The notes: a model not told the origin generated them from the letters alone. A DNA stretch of 64,000 nt from Mesorhizobium sp. ES1-1 (GCF_020164785.1 NZ_JAIUGX010000004.1:62001-126000); one strand, 5' to 3'. Positions 50,104 through 59,395 are shown, counted from the first letter of the stretch. A program made the numbers and translations.

Positions 50104-50895
50104 CTAGCTGAGCAGCAACCGGCCGAGATGGACCGGCAGCACTTCGTTGCGATACCAGGCGCTGGCGATCGGATCGGTGGCCGGCGAGGTGCTTTCAGTG
50201 GCAACGGCCAGGGCCGGTGCGATGCCTTCCTTCGTCAGGTTTGCGCCGACCAGCGCCATTTCCGCCGCCTTGGCGCGCATCGGCCTGTCGGCCATGCAGC
50301 CAAGGGCTATCCGGGCCGAGGCTATGGTGCCGTCGGCTGCCCGTTCGACCAGGGCGGCGATGCTCAGCACTGAAACGCCCTTCGGCTTGACCCGGGAGAC
50401 TTTCAGAAAGCGAAAGCCATCTTGGGGCACGGAAAAGCCGACCGAGGTCACGATCGCGCGGCTGACGTCGCGGTGCGCCAAAAAGGCGTCGATCGGCGTT
50501 TCGCCATCCTCCGTCGTGACGGTGGCATCGAGCGCCAGAAGGGCAACCGCGAAGTCCCCATAAGGCGTGGGCGCGAAGAGATTGCCGCCGACAGTCGCCA
50601 TGTTGCGGACGGCCGGCCCGCCGACGGCGCGCGCCGCCCCGGCAAGGAAGCCAAGTTCCGCATGACGGGCGACCGCCGCCATCGTCACCGAAGCGCCGAT
50701 GCGGGCCTTGCCGTCGGAAACGTCTATTGTCGAAAGGGATGGCTCCGTCGAGCGAACGAGGCCGGTGACCGAGACGTCGCCCTCATTGGCGGCGCGCACG
50801 ACCAGGGTGCCGCCGCCGAGATAGCGCGTGCCTGCCGACTGCAGGGCGGCATTGGCGTCCTTCAGGGTCGAAAAGGTCTGCAAGGCGAGCGCCAT
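50104..50895 (-). CDS. Molybdenum hydroxylase FAD-binding subunit (CoxM-like)
   Basis: A 263-residue flavoprotein of the CO dehydrogenase medium-subunit family. FAD sites are RYLGGGTLVVRA (about residues 24-35, canonical AGG-type loop) and AVGGPAVRNMATVGGNLFAPTPYGD (TIGG-like, about 90-114). The C-terminal CO_deh_flav_C domain includes ARIALGCMADRPMRA. It lies 57 bases before the small subunit and 11 after the SRPBCC gene. Confidence 0.9.
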   Translation of the reverse strand: MALALQTFSTLKDANAALQSAGTRYLGGGTLVVRAANEGDVSVTGLVRSTEPSLSTIDVSDGKARIGASVTMAAVARHAELGFLAGAARAVGGPAVRNMATVGGNLFAPTPYGDFAVALLALDATVTTEDGETPIDAFLAHRDVSRAIVTSVGFSVPQDGFRFLKVSRVKPKGVSVLSIAALVERAADGTIASARIALGCMADRPMRAKAAEMALVGANLTKEGIAPALAVATESTSPATDPIASAWYRNEVLPVHLGRLLLS

Positions 50896-50906
50896 GACTG
50901 TCTCCG

Positions 50907-51350
50907 TCAGCCCTGGCCGGAGAAGTGGCTCTTCAAAGCGTTGAAACCGCCCTGAAAAACGTTTGCGCCCATGCCCTCGGCAAGCTTGTCGGCTTCCTCA
51001 GACGCGGCGTCGAAGCTGGCGGTCCATTCCGCATAGGTGCGGTCGCCATCGGTGACGCGCCGCAGTTGCAACGTCGCCTTATGGTTTGTCAGGGGCTGCG
51101 GCGTCTCCAGGATGGAGTAGCTGACGAGGAAATTGTCATCGGAGAAGTCGAGCAGCTTCTCACGGATGCGGGCCCCGCTGGCCAGCTGGAAGTTCCGCAC
51201 GCAGCCGATTTCGCCAGCGTCCTTGCCGTCCTCGATATGGCTTTCGACCATGCGCGGATGCCAGCCGGGCAGACCGTTGAAGTCGCGTATGCGTGCCCAG
51301 ACCTTTTCGACCGGCGCGTCGATGACGCTGGAGATGGTGACTTTCGCCAT
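50907..51350 (-). CDS. SRPBCC / CoxG-like polyketide-cyclase-fold protein
   Basis: A 147-residue helix-grip protein: MAKVTISSVIDAPVEKVWARIRDFNGLPGWHP at the start, GCVRNFQLASGARIREKLLDF and YAEWTASFDA later. Similar proteins (CoxG) recruit molybdenum hydroxylases to the membrane or bind hydrophobic ligands. First gene of the hydroxylase operon. Preceded by a purine-rich site. Confidence 0.83.
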   Translation of the reverse strand: MAKVTISSVIDAPVEKVWARIRDFNGLPGWHPRMVESHIEDGKDAGEIGCVRNFQLASGARIREKLLDFSDDNFLVSYSILETPQPLTNHKATLQLRRVTDGDRTYAEWTASFDAASEEADKLAEGMGANVFQGGFNALKSHFSGQG

Positions 51351-51465
51351 AGGATTTTCCCTTGCAACTGCGACAGGATGCTAGGGTAGGCGGGCCATTG
51401 CCTCGGCGCTTATCAATGCGTCTCAAACGCGTATCAAGGAGTCTGAAAAAGGCCCGTTCCGCGCC

Positions 51466-52293
51466 TCAGGCGATCGCCCTGGCGGCCTCGCGATAAAGCG
51501 TCGGCGGCACGCCGACATGGTCGCGGAAGAAGCGCGAGAAATTGCCCTGGGTCGTGAAGCCGAGATTGCAGGCGACCGAAATCAGCGGTTCGCGCGACCA
51601 TTGCAGCTGCCGCACGGCTTCCTCCATGCGCAGCGTGTTCCAATATACATTGGGCGTCAGGTTGGTCTGCTCCTTGAACAGGGCGAAGAAATGCGGCCGT
51701 GACAGGCCGACGCTGCGCGCGACCTCGTCGAAGCAGATGCGTTCGCAGACATTGGCCTTCATCAGCTGGATCGCCTTGCGGACGCGAAAGTCCTGCATCG
51801 TATGGACGCGAAGACGTGCCTCCCGCGGCGACGAAGCGTCGGCCGCGTCCAGCACACTGTCGATGAAGCGCTCGATTTCGTAATTGGCGACGTCATCGAT
51901 GCTTTCATTGTCGGTGAGGTGGTCGAGCAGATTGGCGGCCGCCTGGTGCAGCCAGGGTTCGAGCGTGATTGCGGCCTGTTGGAACAATGGCGCGGACGAG
52001 GGCAGATCACGGCGCCGACGCGCCCAATCAGGGTCGATGTAGAAGGCCAGGAACAGGCCGGGCGCCCCGTTCCGCGACAGGACGTGGCTATGCGGCTGGA
52101 AGGAATTGATGCCGGCTGCGGTGCATGGACCAAGCCGCACCGTCTCCCGGCCGATTGTCATCTCGCCGGCCGTGCCTTCCAACCATATGATCAGATGTGC
52201 CTCGACATGGGCATGGGTGACGAAGTCGCTTGCGACATTCAGGATAGAAACATGTCCGAACCGGCCCCAGTAGAGCCTGATCGCTTCCGTCAT
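51466..52293 (-). CDS. AraC-family transcriptional regulator
   Basis: A 275-residue regulator. Residues 1-150 are a cupin-type sensor (VTHAHVEAHLIIWLEG, GINSFQPHSHVL). The two C-terminal helix-turn-helix motifs are RICFDEVARSVGLSRPHFFALFKEQTNLTPNVYWNTLRMEEA and PLISVACNLGFTTQGNFSRFFRDHVGVPPTLYRE. It lies 115 bases upstream of the hydroxylase operon on the same strand and most likely activates it. The start is chosen at an ATG preceded by GGGAGGATATACCC. Confidence 0.88.
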   Translation of the reverse strand: MTEAIRLYWGRFGHVSILNVASDFVTHAHVEAHLIIWLEGTAGEMTIGRETVRLGPCTAAGINSFQPHSHVLSRNGAPGLFLAFYIDPDWARRRRDLPSSAPLFQQAAITLEPWLHQAAANLLDHLTDNESIDDVANYEIERFIDSVLDAADASSPREARLRVHTMQDFRVRKAIQLMKANVCERICFDEVARSVGLSRPHFFALFKEQTNLTPNVYWNTLRMEEAVRQLQWSREPLISVACNLGFTTQGNFSRFFRDHVGVPPTLYREAARAIA

Positions 52294-52467
52294 GGGTATA
52301 TCCTCCCGCGGGCGACTGGCCTCCCTTCGCACGCCCGGGGATTGTGCGGCTGAGTTCGGGCATACGTCAAGGCGCGGCGGGCCGGTTGACATGCCGGGCA
52401 CCGAGGCGGGACTGATTTTCAGACTGAGCGATAGGCTCCGGAACGACAGAGGTTCGGCAGTGCGCCG

Positions 52468-53235
52468 TCAAACCGAAGCGGTCATACCGCCGTCGACATA
52501 GAGCGTGTGCCCGTTGACGAAGGACGATGCGTCGGACGCCAGGAAAACGGCGGCGCCGATCAGCTCGTCGACATTGCCCCAACGGCCCGCCGGTGTGCGC
52601 TTTTCCAGCCAGGCCGAGAATTCCGCATTGTCGACCAACGCCTGGTTCATCTCGGTGCGGAAATAGCCTGGTGCGATGGCGTTGATCTGCAGGCCGTGCC
52701 TCGCCCAGTCCGCGCACATGCCTCGCGTCAGGTTGCGGATGGCGCCCTTCGTCGCGGTATAGGGCGCGATGTTGGGCCGGGCCAATTCGCTCTGCACCGA
52801 GCCGATGTTGATGATCTTGCCCCGGCCCCGACCGATCATGTGCCGGGCGACGGCCTTACCCGCGTGGAAGGCACCCGAGACGTTGGTCCTGAACAGCCGC
52901 TCCCACTGCTCTTCGGGAAAGTCCTCGAGCGGGGCGCGGAACTGAAGACCGGCATTGTTGATCAGGATGTCGATAGGACCGATCGCGGCCTCGATCCTGT
53001 CGATTTCCGCCGCCACCGCGCGGGAGTCTGTCACGTCGAAGACGGAGGCGTGCGCACTGAAGTCGGCTTCGCGCAGCTTTTCGACGGCGGCCCCGGTCTT
53101 GCCGGCATCGCGGCCGTTGAGCACGACGGCTGCGCCGTGTTCGGCGAGACCTCGGGCCAGAGCGAAACCGATGCCCTGGCTGGAGCCTGTGATCAGCGCC
53201 AACCGGCCCGCGAGATCAAACAAGGGGCTTGGCAC
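52468..53235 (-). CDS. Short-chain dehydrogenase, gluconate 5-dehydrogenase-like
   Basis: A 255-residue SDR. NAD(P) motif TGSSQGIGFALARGL, NNAGLQFRAPLEDF, catalytic Ser region IINIGSVQSELARPNIAPYTATKGA (YTATK), and a C-terminus with KRTPAGRWGNVDELIGAAVFLASDASSFVNGHTLYVDGGM, all very close to IdnO/Gno enzymes, which interconvert gluconate and 5-ketogluconate. Third gene of a minus-strand operon with a CUT2 permease and ATPase, so it should act on the imported sugar acid. Confidence 0.88.
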   Translation of the reverse strand: MPSPLFDLAGRLALITGSSQGIGFALARGLAEHGAAVVLNGRDAGKTGAAVEKLREADFSAHASVFDVTDSRAVAAEIDRIEAAIGPIDILINNAGLQFRAPLEDFPEEQWERLFRTNVSGAFHAGKAVARHMIGRGRGKIINIGSVQSELARPNIAPYTATKGAIRNLTRGMCADWARHGLQINAIAPGYFRTEMNQALVDNAEFSAWLEKRTPAGRWGNVDELIGAAVFLASDASSFVNGHTLYVDGGMTASV

Positions 53236-53242
53236 GGCCGGC

Positions 53243-54241
53243 TTAATCGCTGCGCCTGAAGTTGCGGATGCGGTCGAACAACACGGCCATCAGGATGGCG
53301 CCGCCAATGAACACGCCCTGCCAGAAGGCGTTGATGCCGAGCAGGCCGAGACTGTTGCGGATCACCTCGATGAGCGCCGCGCCGACGATCGCGCCGAAGG
53401 CGGTGCCTACGCCGCCGGCGAGGTTCGCACCGCCGATGACGGTGGCTGCGATGACCTGCAGTTCCATGCCGGTGCCGATATTGGTGGTGACGGCGCCGAG
53501 CCAGCCGGTCTGGATGATGCCGGCAATGCCCGCCGACAGCGCTGAGATCATGTAGACGGCGACCTTGATCTGGCGGACCGGCACGCCGGTCAGCCTCGCG
53601 GCATGCTCATTGCCGCCGATGGCGAAGATGTGGCGGCCGAACTTCGTCCAGCGCAGGGTGAAGCCTGTGATCAGCGCCAGCAGGATCGTGTAGAGCACCG
53701 GATTTGCGATGCCGAACACCCAGGCGCCGCCGCCGAGCGCCAGCAGCTTGTCGTGATCCGGGCCGAACTGGAAGACGACGGTGTTATTGGAGGCGACCAT
53801 GGCCAGGCTGCGCGCAATCGACAGCATGCCGAGCGTCACCACAAAGGGCGGAAAGCCCAGATAGGCGATCAGCACACCATTGAAGGCACCGATGGCGAGC
53901 GCGGTTGCGATCGAGGCCAGAATGCCGATTTCGATCGAGTAGCCTGCATGCATCGTCACCGCCAGAACCATGGAGGACAGGCAAAGCACCGAGCCCACCG
54001 AGAGGTCGATGCCGCCGGTGATGATGACGAAGGTCATCCCCAGGGCGATGATGGCGACGAAGGTGATGTTGCGGGTGATGTTGTAGAGGTTCTTCGAGGT
54101 GGCGAAGGCGTCCGTGGCAAACGACAGGAACAGGCAGGCTACGATCACCGCGATCACCACCCAGAAGGTCTGGCTGGCAAACAGCCTGGCGGGCAGGGTT
54201 TGCTGCTTGTGTTCGATCGGCTGGTCAATTGTCAGTGCCAT
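53243..54241 (-). CDS. CUT2-type sugar ABC permease (RbsC-like)
   Basis: A 332-residue permease with about nine helices. Family motifs ALGMTFVIITGGIDLSVGSVLCLSSM (about residues 66-91), FNGVLIAYLGFPPFVVTLGMLSIARSLA and VIGGANLAGGVGTAFGAIVGAALIEVIRNSLGLLG. It works with the ATPase 39 bases upstream and the divergently encoded binding protein at 55483. Confidence 0.92.
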   Translation of the reverse strand: MALTIDQPIEHKQQTLPARLFASQTFWVVIAVIVACLFLSFATDAFATSKNLYNITRNITFVAIIALGMTFVIITGGIDLSVGSVLCLSSMVLAVTMHAGYSIEIGILASIATALAIGAFNGVLIAYLGFPPFVVTLGMLSIARSLAMVASNNTVVFQFGPDHDKLLALGGGAWVFGIANPVLYTILLALITGFTLRWTKFGRHIFAIGGNEHAARLTGVPVRQIKVAVYMISALSAGIAGIIQTGWLGAVTTNIGTGMELQVIAATVIGGANLAGGVGTAFGAIVGAALIEVIRNSLGLLGINAFWQGVFIGGAILMAVLFDRIRNFRRSD

Positions 54242-54280
54242 CGGCGACCTTCATCTGCTGTTCGTGGTGAACGCCTGATA

Positions 54281-55021
54281 TCAAACCTGTTCGATCGCGC
54301 CCGTGATCAGCCCGGTGACTTCCTCGGGCGAACTCGATGCGATCGTCTTGTCGGCGACCTTGCGGCCGCGCCGCATGACGATGACACGGTCGGCGACGGT
54401 GAAGACGTCTGGCATGCGGTGGCTGATCAGCACGACCGCGATACCCTGGTCGCGCAGATGGCGGATGAGATTGAGCACCTCGGCGACCTGACGCACGGAG
54501 ATCGCCGCGGTCGGCTCGTCCATCAGCACGATCTTGGCTTGCGAAAGCATGGTGCGGGCGATGGCCACCGCCTGGCGCTGGCCGCCCGACATCTGCTTGA
54601 CCAGATCGCGTGGACGGGTCTCGGATTTCAACTCGGCGAAGATCTGGCCGGCACGCTTGTACATCGAAGCGTAATCGAGGATGCGGAACGGTCCGACGCC
54701 GCGGCGTAATTCGCGCCCGAGAAAGACATTGGCGGCGGCGGTCAGATTGTTGCACAGCGCCAGGTCCTGGTGGACGATCTCGATGCCGTGCTGGCGGGCT
54801 TCCACCGGCTTGTGCAGGACAAGCTCCTTGCCATCCATCCGCATGCTGCCGTGGCTCGGCGGAAAATTGCCGGCGATCATCTTGACCAGCGTCGATTTGC
54901 CGGCGCCATTGTCGCCCATCAGTCCGACCACCTGGCCGGGCTCGATCGACAACGATACGTCGTTGACGGCCTGAATGGCGCCGAAATGCTTTGATATGTT
55001 GGTGAGTTCGAGAACCGCCAC
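54281..55021 (-). CDS. Sugar ABC ATP-binding protein, single NBD
   Basis: A 246-residue ATPase: [68 protein letters not shown] and LISHRMPDVF. It has one nucleotide-binding domain, about half the length of RbsA-type proteins, so it should act as a homodimer (FrcA-like). Translation is assigned to a GTG at 55021 giving VAVLELTNISKHFG, because GAAGG is just upstream and the region beyond lacks family sequence. Confidence 0.88.
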   Translation of the reverse strand: MAVLELTNISKHFGAIQAVNDVSLSIEPGQVVGLMGDNGAGKSTLVKMIAGNFPPSHGSMRMDGKELVLHKPVEARQHGIEIVHQDLALCNNLTAAANVFLGRELRRGVGPFRILDYASMYKRAGQIFAELKSETRPRDLVKQMSGGQRQAVAIARTMLSQAKIVLMDEPTAAISVRQVAEVLNLIRHLRDQGIAVVLISHRMPDVFTVADRVIVMRRGRKVADKTIASSSPEEVTGLITGAIEQV

Positions 55022-55162
55022 CAGCCTTCTAGCCTCCCCGTTCTGTTGCCTGCTGCTGTTCCCCGCTCGTCGCGCGGGCGCTGCTTTGGCCTCGCTTTCC
55101 CCGGCTCCTCCCGGAAACAGCGTCAGCGTTCTTTTACGCAAAAGCCGGCGCGCGTCAATCAA

Positions 55163-55215
55163 TTGTCAGACGAACAGGGGGCTCCTTCACAGCAAAAATC
55201 TGTTTTGTAGGACAA
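55163..55215. promoter_or_regulatory. Pair of TTGTC-type palindromes in a divergent promoter region
   Basis: TTGTCAGACGA (55163-55173) and TTGTAGGACAA (55205-55215) resemble the perfect palindrome ATTGTCTGACAAT at 58456-58468. They lie 142 and 184 bases upstream of the minus-strand ATPase gene, in the 461-base gap before the plus-strand binding-protein gene. Likely operators of one of the two FadR-type regulators nearby. A further palindrome CGTCGT-CGAC-ACGACG lies at 55226-55241. The rest of the gap shows no gene. Confidence 0.45.
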
Positions 55216-55482
55216 ATAGGATTGACGTCGTCGACACGACGATATTAGCTAAGGATAGGAGGAGATCATGCCGATGCCTGGCCGGGAAGCTGGCTGGAAC
55301 CGGCGTGGGTCTTATCGGCCGATGGCTAGGTTCACGCATGTGGAGCCGGCCTGAGGCGATCGGGAAATGCTTATCGATCTGCCTGGGACATGAGTGCTCG
55401 TGCAACGAACCTCTGTCATCACGCATCCGGTCGATTTGTGTGGCGGGCACGCCGTGTCCGTCTGTTTCAAGGGAGGACTGAC

Positions 55483-56472
55483 ATGAGGAAAACACTTTTG
55501 CTCGCCGCCGTCGCCGCCATGGCGTTGGGCGCCGGGCCGGCTTTGGCCAAGAAACAGCTCGTCATCGTGGTGAAGGGTCTCGACAACCCGTTCTTCGAAG
55601 CCATCCACCAGGGCTGCGAAAAATGGAACAAGGAAAACGCGTCTTCGGAATATGAGTGCTTCTACACCGGACCGGCATCAACGTCGGACGAGGCCGGCGA
55701 GGCGCAGATCGTGCAGGACATGCTGAGCAAGGCCGACACGGTGGCGATGGCGATCTCGCCGTCGAACGCCCCGCTCATCGCGCAGACGATCAAGAGCGCC
55801 AATCCGACGATCCCGATCATGACCCTCGACGCCGACCTCGGCAAGGACGATGCGGCGCTGCGCAAGACCTATCTCGGCACCGACAACTATCTGATGGGCA
55901 AGAAGATCGGCGAGTACATCAAGAAGGCCAAGCCGAACGGCGGAACGATCTGCACGATCGAGGGCAACCCGGCCGCCGACAACATCCTGCGCCGCGCGCA
56001 AGGCATGCGTGACGCGCTGACCGGCAAGGAAGGTCTCGCGACGCTTGCCGGCGAAGGTGGCTGGACCGAAGTGGCCGGCTGCCCGGTGTTCACCAATGAT
56101 GACGGCGCCAAGGGCGTTCAGGCGATGACCGACATCCTCGCCGCCAACCCCAAGCTCGATGCGTTCGGCATCATGGGCGGCTGGCCGCTGTTCGGCGCTC
56201 CGCAGCCTTACCGTGACCTGATAGGCCCGCTGAAGGACAAGATCGCCAGCAATGATTTCGTCATCGGCGCAGCCGACACGATCGGTGACGAGGTGGCCAT
56301 CGCCAGGGACGGGCTCGTGACCGCGCTGGTTGGTCAGCGTCCGTTCGAAATGGGCTACAAGGCGCCGGCGGTGATGATCGATCTCATCGAAGGCAAGACT
56401 GTCGCCGATCCGGTGTTCACCGGCCTTGACGAATGCACCAAGGACACGGTCGACACCTGCATCCAGAAGTAA
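55483..56472 (+). CDS. Sugar ABC transporter substrate-binding protein
   Basis: A 329-residue periplasmic binding protein with signal peptide MRKTLLLAAVAAMALGAGPALA. The fold is RbsB-like: KQLVIVVKGLDNPFFEAIHQGCEKWNKEN, ADTVAMAISPSNAPLIAQTIKSA, IPIMTLDADLGKDD, TYLGTDNYLMGKKIGEYIK, and IEGNPAADNILRRAQGMRDAL. Partner of the permease and ATPase encoded divergently. GGGAGGACTGAC precedes the ATG, and a strong terminator follows. Confidence 0.9.
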   Translation: MRKTLLLAAVAAMALGAGPALAKKQLVIVVKGLDNPFFEAIHQGCEKWNKENASSEYECFYTGPASTSDEAGEAQIVQDMLSKADTVAMAISPSNAPLIAQTIKSANPTIPIMTLDADLGKDDAALRKTYLGTDNYLMGKKIGEYIKKAKPNGGTICTIEGNPAADNILRRAQGMRDALTGKEGLATLAGEGGWTEVAGCPVFTNDDGAKGVQAMTDILAANPKLDAFGIMGGWPLFGAPQPYRDLIGPLKDKIASNDFVIGAADTIGDEVAIARDGLVTALVGQRPFEMGYKAPAVMIDLIEGKTVADPVFTGLDECTKDTVDTCIQK

Positions 56473-56482
56473 GTTGGATCAA

Positions 56483-56511
56483 GGGGCGCCTGGCAACGGG
56501 CGCCCCCTTTT
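56483..56511 (+). terminator. Intrinsic terminator after the binding-protein gene
   Basis: GGGGCGCC at 56483-56490 pairs with GGCGCCCC at 56499-56506, followed by CTTTT. It separates the binding-protein transcript from the FadR gene. Confidence 0.8.
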
Positions 56512-56644
56512 CCGAAGCGACGCCCTGGCGGAGCAACCGGCTCCAGCCTTGGCACGTGCATCACCTGAATTTCGGCAACGATATCGGCGCGCCGCACGGG
56601 CCCGGAACCATTGCGGACGGAACTGCCGACGCATTGGACCGTGG

Positions 56645-57427
56645 ATGCCGGACGACCTATCACAGAAGCAATCGGATGTCGGCAAGGCGGCCCCCGCCGA
56701 CCGACCGGCAGGCCTGAGACGCCCCGACGCGGCGCATTTTCCAGGCTCGAGCGTCCATGCTTCACTGGCCGGCGAGATAGGTCTGCGCATCGTGCGCGGC
56801 GATTACCCGCCCGGCACCATTCTCCCCAACGAGGCAAAATGGGCTGAGACCTTCAATGTCAGCCGCTCGGCGGTGCGCGAAGCCATCAAGATGCTGATGG
56901 CGAAGAGCCTGCTGGCGTCGCGACCCAAGATCGGCAGCTGGGTCGAGCCGAAGGAGCGCTGGAACCTGCTCGACCGTGACGTGCTGGGCTGGTACGCGAC
57001 ATCGCCGGATCGCGAAGCCTTCCTGCGCACCGTCCACGAGTTCCGGCGTATCATCGAGCCGGAGGCATCCGCGTTCGCCGCAATGCGGCGGACCGACGAG
57101 CAGATGGAAGAGATCAGCAAGGCATGCCGTGAGATGGGCGAGGCGGCAAGCCTGCCGGAGCGCATTCGCGCCGACACACGCTTCCACCTCGCCATTTTGC
57201 GCGCGTCCGGCAACGACCTGCTTGTGCCGCTGGGCGTGCTCATCGAATCCGCGCTCGACCATTTGTTCGCGTACGCCACGCAGCGGGTCGGCGATCAGCA
57301 GCATGCACAGAAACTGCATGAGGCTATCGAGAGGAACATCCGCCTGCAGCGCCCCGCCGCAGCCCGCAATGCGGTGCACAGGCTGCTGGCCGACACCGAC
57401 GCCGCGATCGGACGGGGACCCCGGTAA
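56645..57427 (+). CDS. FadR-type GntR regulator, paralogue A
   Basis: A 260-residue regulator. Winged helix: LRIVRGDYPPGTILPNEAKWAETFNVSRSAVREAIKMLMAKSLL; FCD effector domain with FRRIIEPEASAFAAMRRTDEQMEEI, DTRFHLAILRASGNDLLVPLG (metal-binding His) and HEAIERNIRLQRP. Nearly the same protein is encoded at 59498; identity looks about 80% over 230 residues. It is preceded by a long open frame, and MPDDLSQKQ is taken as the start. Likely controls the sugar genes around it. Confidence 0.88.
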   Translation: MPDDLSQKQSDVGKAAPADRPAGLRRPDAAHFPGSSVHASLAGEIGLRIVRGDYPPGTILPNEAKWAETFNVSRSAVREAIKMLMAKSLLASRPKIGSWVEPKERWNLLDRDVLGWYATSPDREAFLRTVHEFRRIIEPEASAFAAMRRTDEQMEEISKACREMGEAASLPERIRADTRFHLAILRASGNDLLVPLGVLIESALDHLFAYATQRVGDQQHAQKLHEAIERNIRLQRPAAARNAVHRLLADTDAAIGRGPR

Positions 57428-57442
57428 GGCGGCCGGTCCGGC

Positions 57443-58381
57443 TCAGATCGTCTGATTGACCCCATCCTTGGAAGGCATCAGGTCGATGCCGTTGACCTTG
57501 CCGATATGTGTGGCCAGCATCGGCACGAATTGCTCGGCTGGGCCGGTGGCATGAGCGCCGGCGAAGGAATTCTTGGTGGCGTTGCCGAGCGGGTTGGCGA
57601 TCCCGGCGGCTCCTGCCATGGATTCCAGATAGGTAAGGTCCTTGAAGGCGTTGGCGATGGTGAATTTATGCGCGTCGCGATCGCCCTCCAGTGTCCAGCG
57701 CATGAAGGTCTGGTAGAAGCCGCAATCCATGCGGCCGTTGCGGATGACGCTGTCGAAGCGCGGCGGCGAGATACCCACCTTCTGCGCCAGCGCCAGTGCC
57801 TCGGAATAGATCGCGGCGTAGCCGAGCGAGATGAAATTGTTGAGGAGTTTCATGCGATGGCCGTCGCCTGTGTCGCCGATATGGACGATGCGCCCCGCCC
57901 AGGTTTCGATCACCGGCTTGACCCGGGCGAAGACGGCGTCCGGTGCGCCGACCATGGCGTCGAGCGTGCCTTCCCAGGCCTCCTTGGGCGTGCGGCTGAG
58001 CGGGGCGTCGACATAGTCGACGCCGAGCGCCGCGAGTTCGGCGGCGAGAGCGACGGTGGAGACAGGATCGGAGGTCGAGCAGTCGACGACGACCGAGCCC
58101 TTCTTCAATCCTTCCTTCAGGCCGCCGGGGCCGCGGATGATGGCCTCCACCTCGCGCGAGCCTGTCACGCAGATGAAGACGATGTCGGACGCGGCGGCAA
58201 CCTCACGCGAAGTGGCGGCTTCCCTGGCGCCCCGGCCAAGCAGGTCTTCCGCCGGCTTGCGATTCTTGCGGCCGAGAAAGGTCAGCGCATAACCCTTGTC
58301 GACGATGTTCTTGGCTATCCCGTGCCCCATCAGCCCAAGGCCGATGAAGCCGATCGTCTCGCTGGCAGCAGTCGTGTTCAT
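57443..58381 (-). CDS. NAD(P)-dependent beta-hydroxyacid dehydrogenase (HIBADH family)
   Basis: A 312-residue dehydrogenase. GFIGLGLMGHGIAKNIVDKG is the Rossmann motif, SVVVDCSTSDPVSTVALA and VDAPLSRTPKEAWEGTLDAMVGA the substrate loop, and GHRMKLLNNFISLGYAAIYSEALALAQKVG carries the catalytic Lys. The family includes tartronate-semialdehyde reductase and 3-hydroxyisobutyrate dehydrogenase; in a sugar-acid setting a 2-hydroxy-3-oxo acid is likely. Divergent from the SDR gene across the operator at 58456. Start MNTTA follows AGGACGAGACGAC. Confidence 0.87.
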   Translation of the reverse strand: MNTTAASETIGFIGLGLMGHGIAKNIVDKGYALTFLGRKNRKPAEDLLGRGAREAATSREVAAASDIVFICVTGSREVEAIIRGPGGLKEGLKKGSVVVDCSTSDPVSTVALAAELAALGVDYVDAPLSRTPKEAWEGTLDAMVGAPDAVFARVKPVIETWAGRIVHIGDTGDGHRMKLLNNFISLGYAAIYSEALALAQKVGISPPRFDSVIRNGRMDCGFYQTFMRWTLEGDRDAHKFTIANAFKDLTYLESMAGAAGIANPLGNATKNSFAGAHATGPAEQFVPMLATHIGKVNGIDLMPSKDGVNQTI

Positions 58382-58455
58382 GTCGTCTCGTCCTGTTTGC
58401 ACTGGTGATGTCCGCAATCGCGCTTTGGGGGGAACCGGCGGTTGCGAAGCGGCTT

Positions 58456-58468
58456 ATTGTCTGACAAT
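58456..58468. promoter_or_regulatory. Perfect 13-bp palindromic operator candidate
   Basis: ATTGTCTGACAAT is a perfect inverted repeat placed 31 bases before the SDR gene start and 75 bases before the divergent dehydrogenase gene. FadR-type GntR regulators bind short palindromes of this kind. Two similar sites occur at 55163 and 55205. Confidence 0.55.
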
Positions 58469-58498
58469 ACACATAAATACCCAGCATTGGAGATCAAA

Positions 58499-59395
58499 AT
58501 GACGAAGCGGATCATGTTCACCGGCGGCAGCGGCAAGGCCGGACGGCACGTCGTGCAGTATCTGGTCGAGCAGGGCTGCCAGGTGCTCAACATCGACACC
58601 AAGCCGCTCGACAATCCCAAGGTTCGAACGCTGATCACCGACATTACCGACAGCGGGCAGGTCTTCAATGCGCTGTCGAGCTATATGGGCCTGCACGAGT
58701 TCGATCCGTCGCTGCGCGCCCAGCCGGTGGACGCCGTGGTGCATTTCGCAGCCATACCGCGCATCATGATCACGCCCGACAATGAGGTGTTCCGCATCAA
58801 TGCGATGGGCACCTACAATGTCATCGAGGCTGCGGTGAAGCTCGGCATCCGCAAGGTGGTGATCGCGTCCAGCGAGACGACCTATGGGCTGGTCTTCGCC
58901 AACGAGCCGCGCGATCCGACGCATTTCCCGCTGGACGAAGAGTATGACGTCGACCCAATGGACAGCTACGCCCTCTCCAAGATCGTCAACGAGAAGACGG
59001 CGCGCGCCTTCGCCGTGCGCAGCGGCATCGACATTTATGCGCTGCGCATCGGCAATGTCATCGAGCCGCACGAATATTCGCTTTTCCCGAAATGGTTCGC
59101 AGATCCAGGTTTTCGCAAGCGCATCGCCTGGAGCTATGTCGACGCGCGCGATCTCGGCCAGATCACCTTGCGCGCCATCGAAAAAGACGGGCTCGGCTTC
59201 CAGGTGTTCAACGCCGCCAATGATGACACATCGTCCGACCTGCCCACGGCGGAACTTCTCAAGCGGTTCTATCCGGGCGTCCCTGTAAAAGCCGATCTCG
59301 GGGAATACGAGACGCTTCTGTCCAATCGCAAGGCGCGCGACGTGCTCGGCTTCCGGCCGGAGCACAGCTGGCGCAAATACGTCAAGACGGCCTGA
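58499..59395 (+). CDS. Extended SDR: NAD-dependent epimerase/dehydratase family
   Basis: A 298-residue extended SDR. FTGGSGKAGRHVVQYLVEQG is the NAD motif, DAVVHFAAIPRIM the NNAG-equivalent, SSETTYG the Ser/Thr site and DSYALSKIVNEKTARAFA the YxxxK catalytic pair; GFRPEHSWRKYV closes the protein. It could be a uronate-type dehydrogenase or a sugar epimerase; the sequence alone does not decide. GGAGATCAAA lies just before the ATG. Confidence 0.85.
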   Translation: MTKRIMFTGGSGKAGRHVVQYLVEQGCQVLNIDTKPLDNPKVRTLITDITDSGQVFNALSSYMGLHEFDPSLRAQPVDAVVHFAAIPRIMITPDNEVFRINAMGTYNVIEAAVKLGIRKVVIASSETTYGLVFANEPRDPTHFPLDEEYDVDPMDSYALSKIVNEKTARAFAVRSGIDIYALRIGNVIEPHEYSLFPKWFADPGFRKRIAWSYVDARDLGQITLRAIEKDGLGFQVFNAANDDTSSDLPTAELLKRFYPGVPVKADLGEYETLLSNRKARDVLGFRPEHSWRKYVKTA

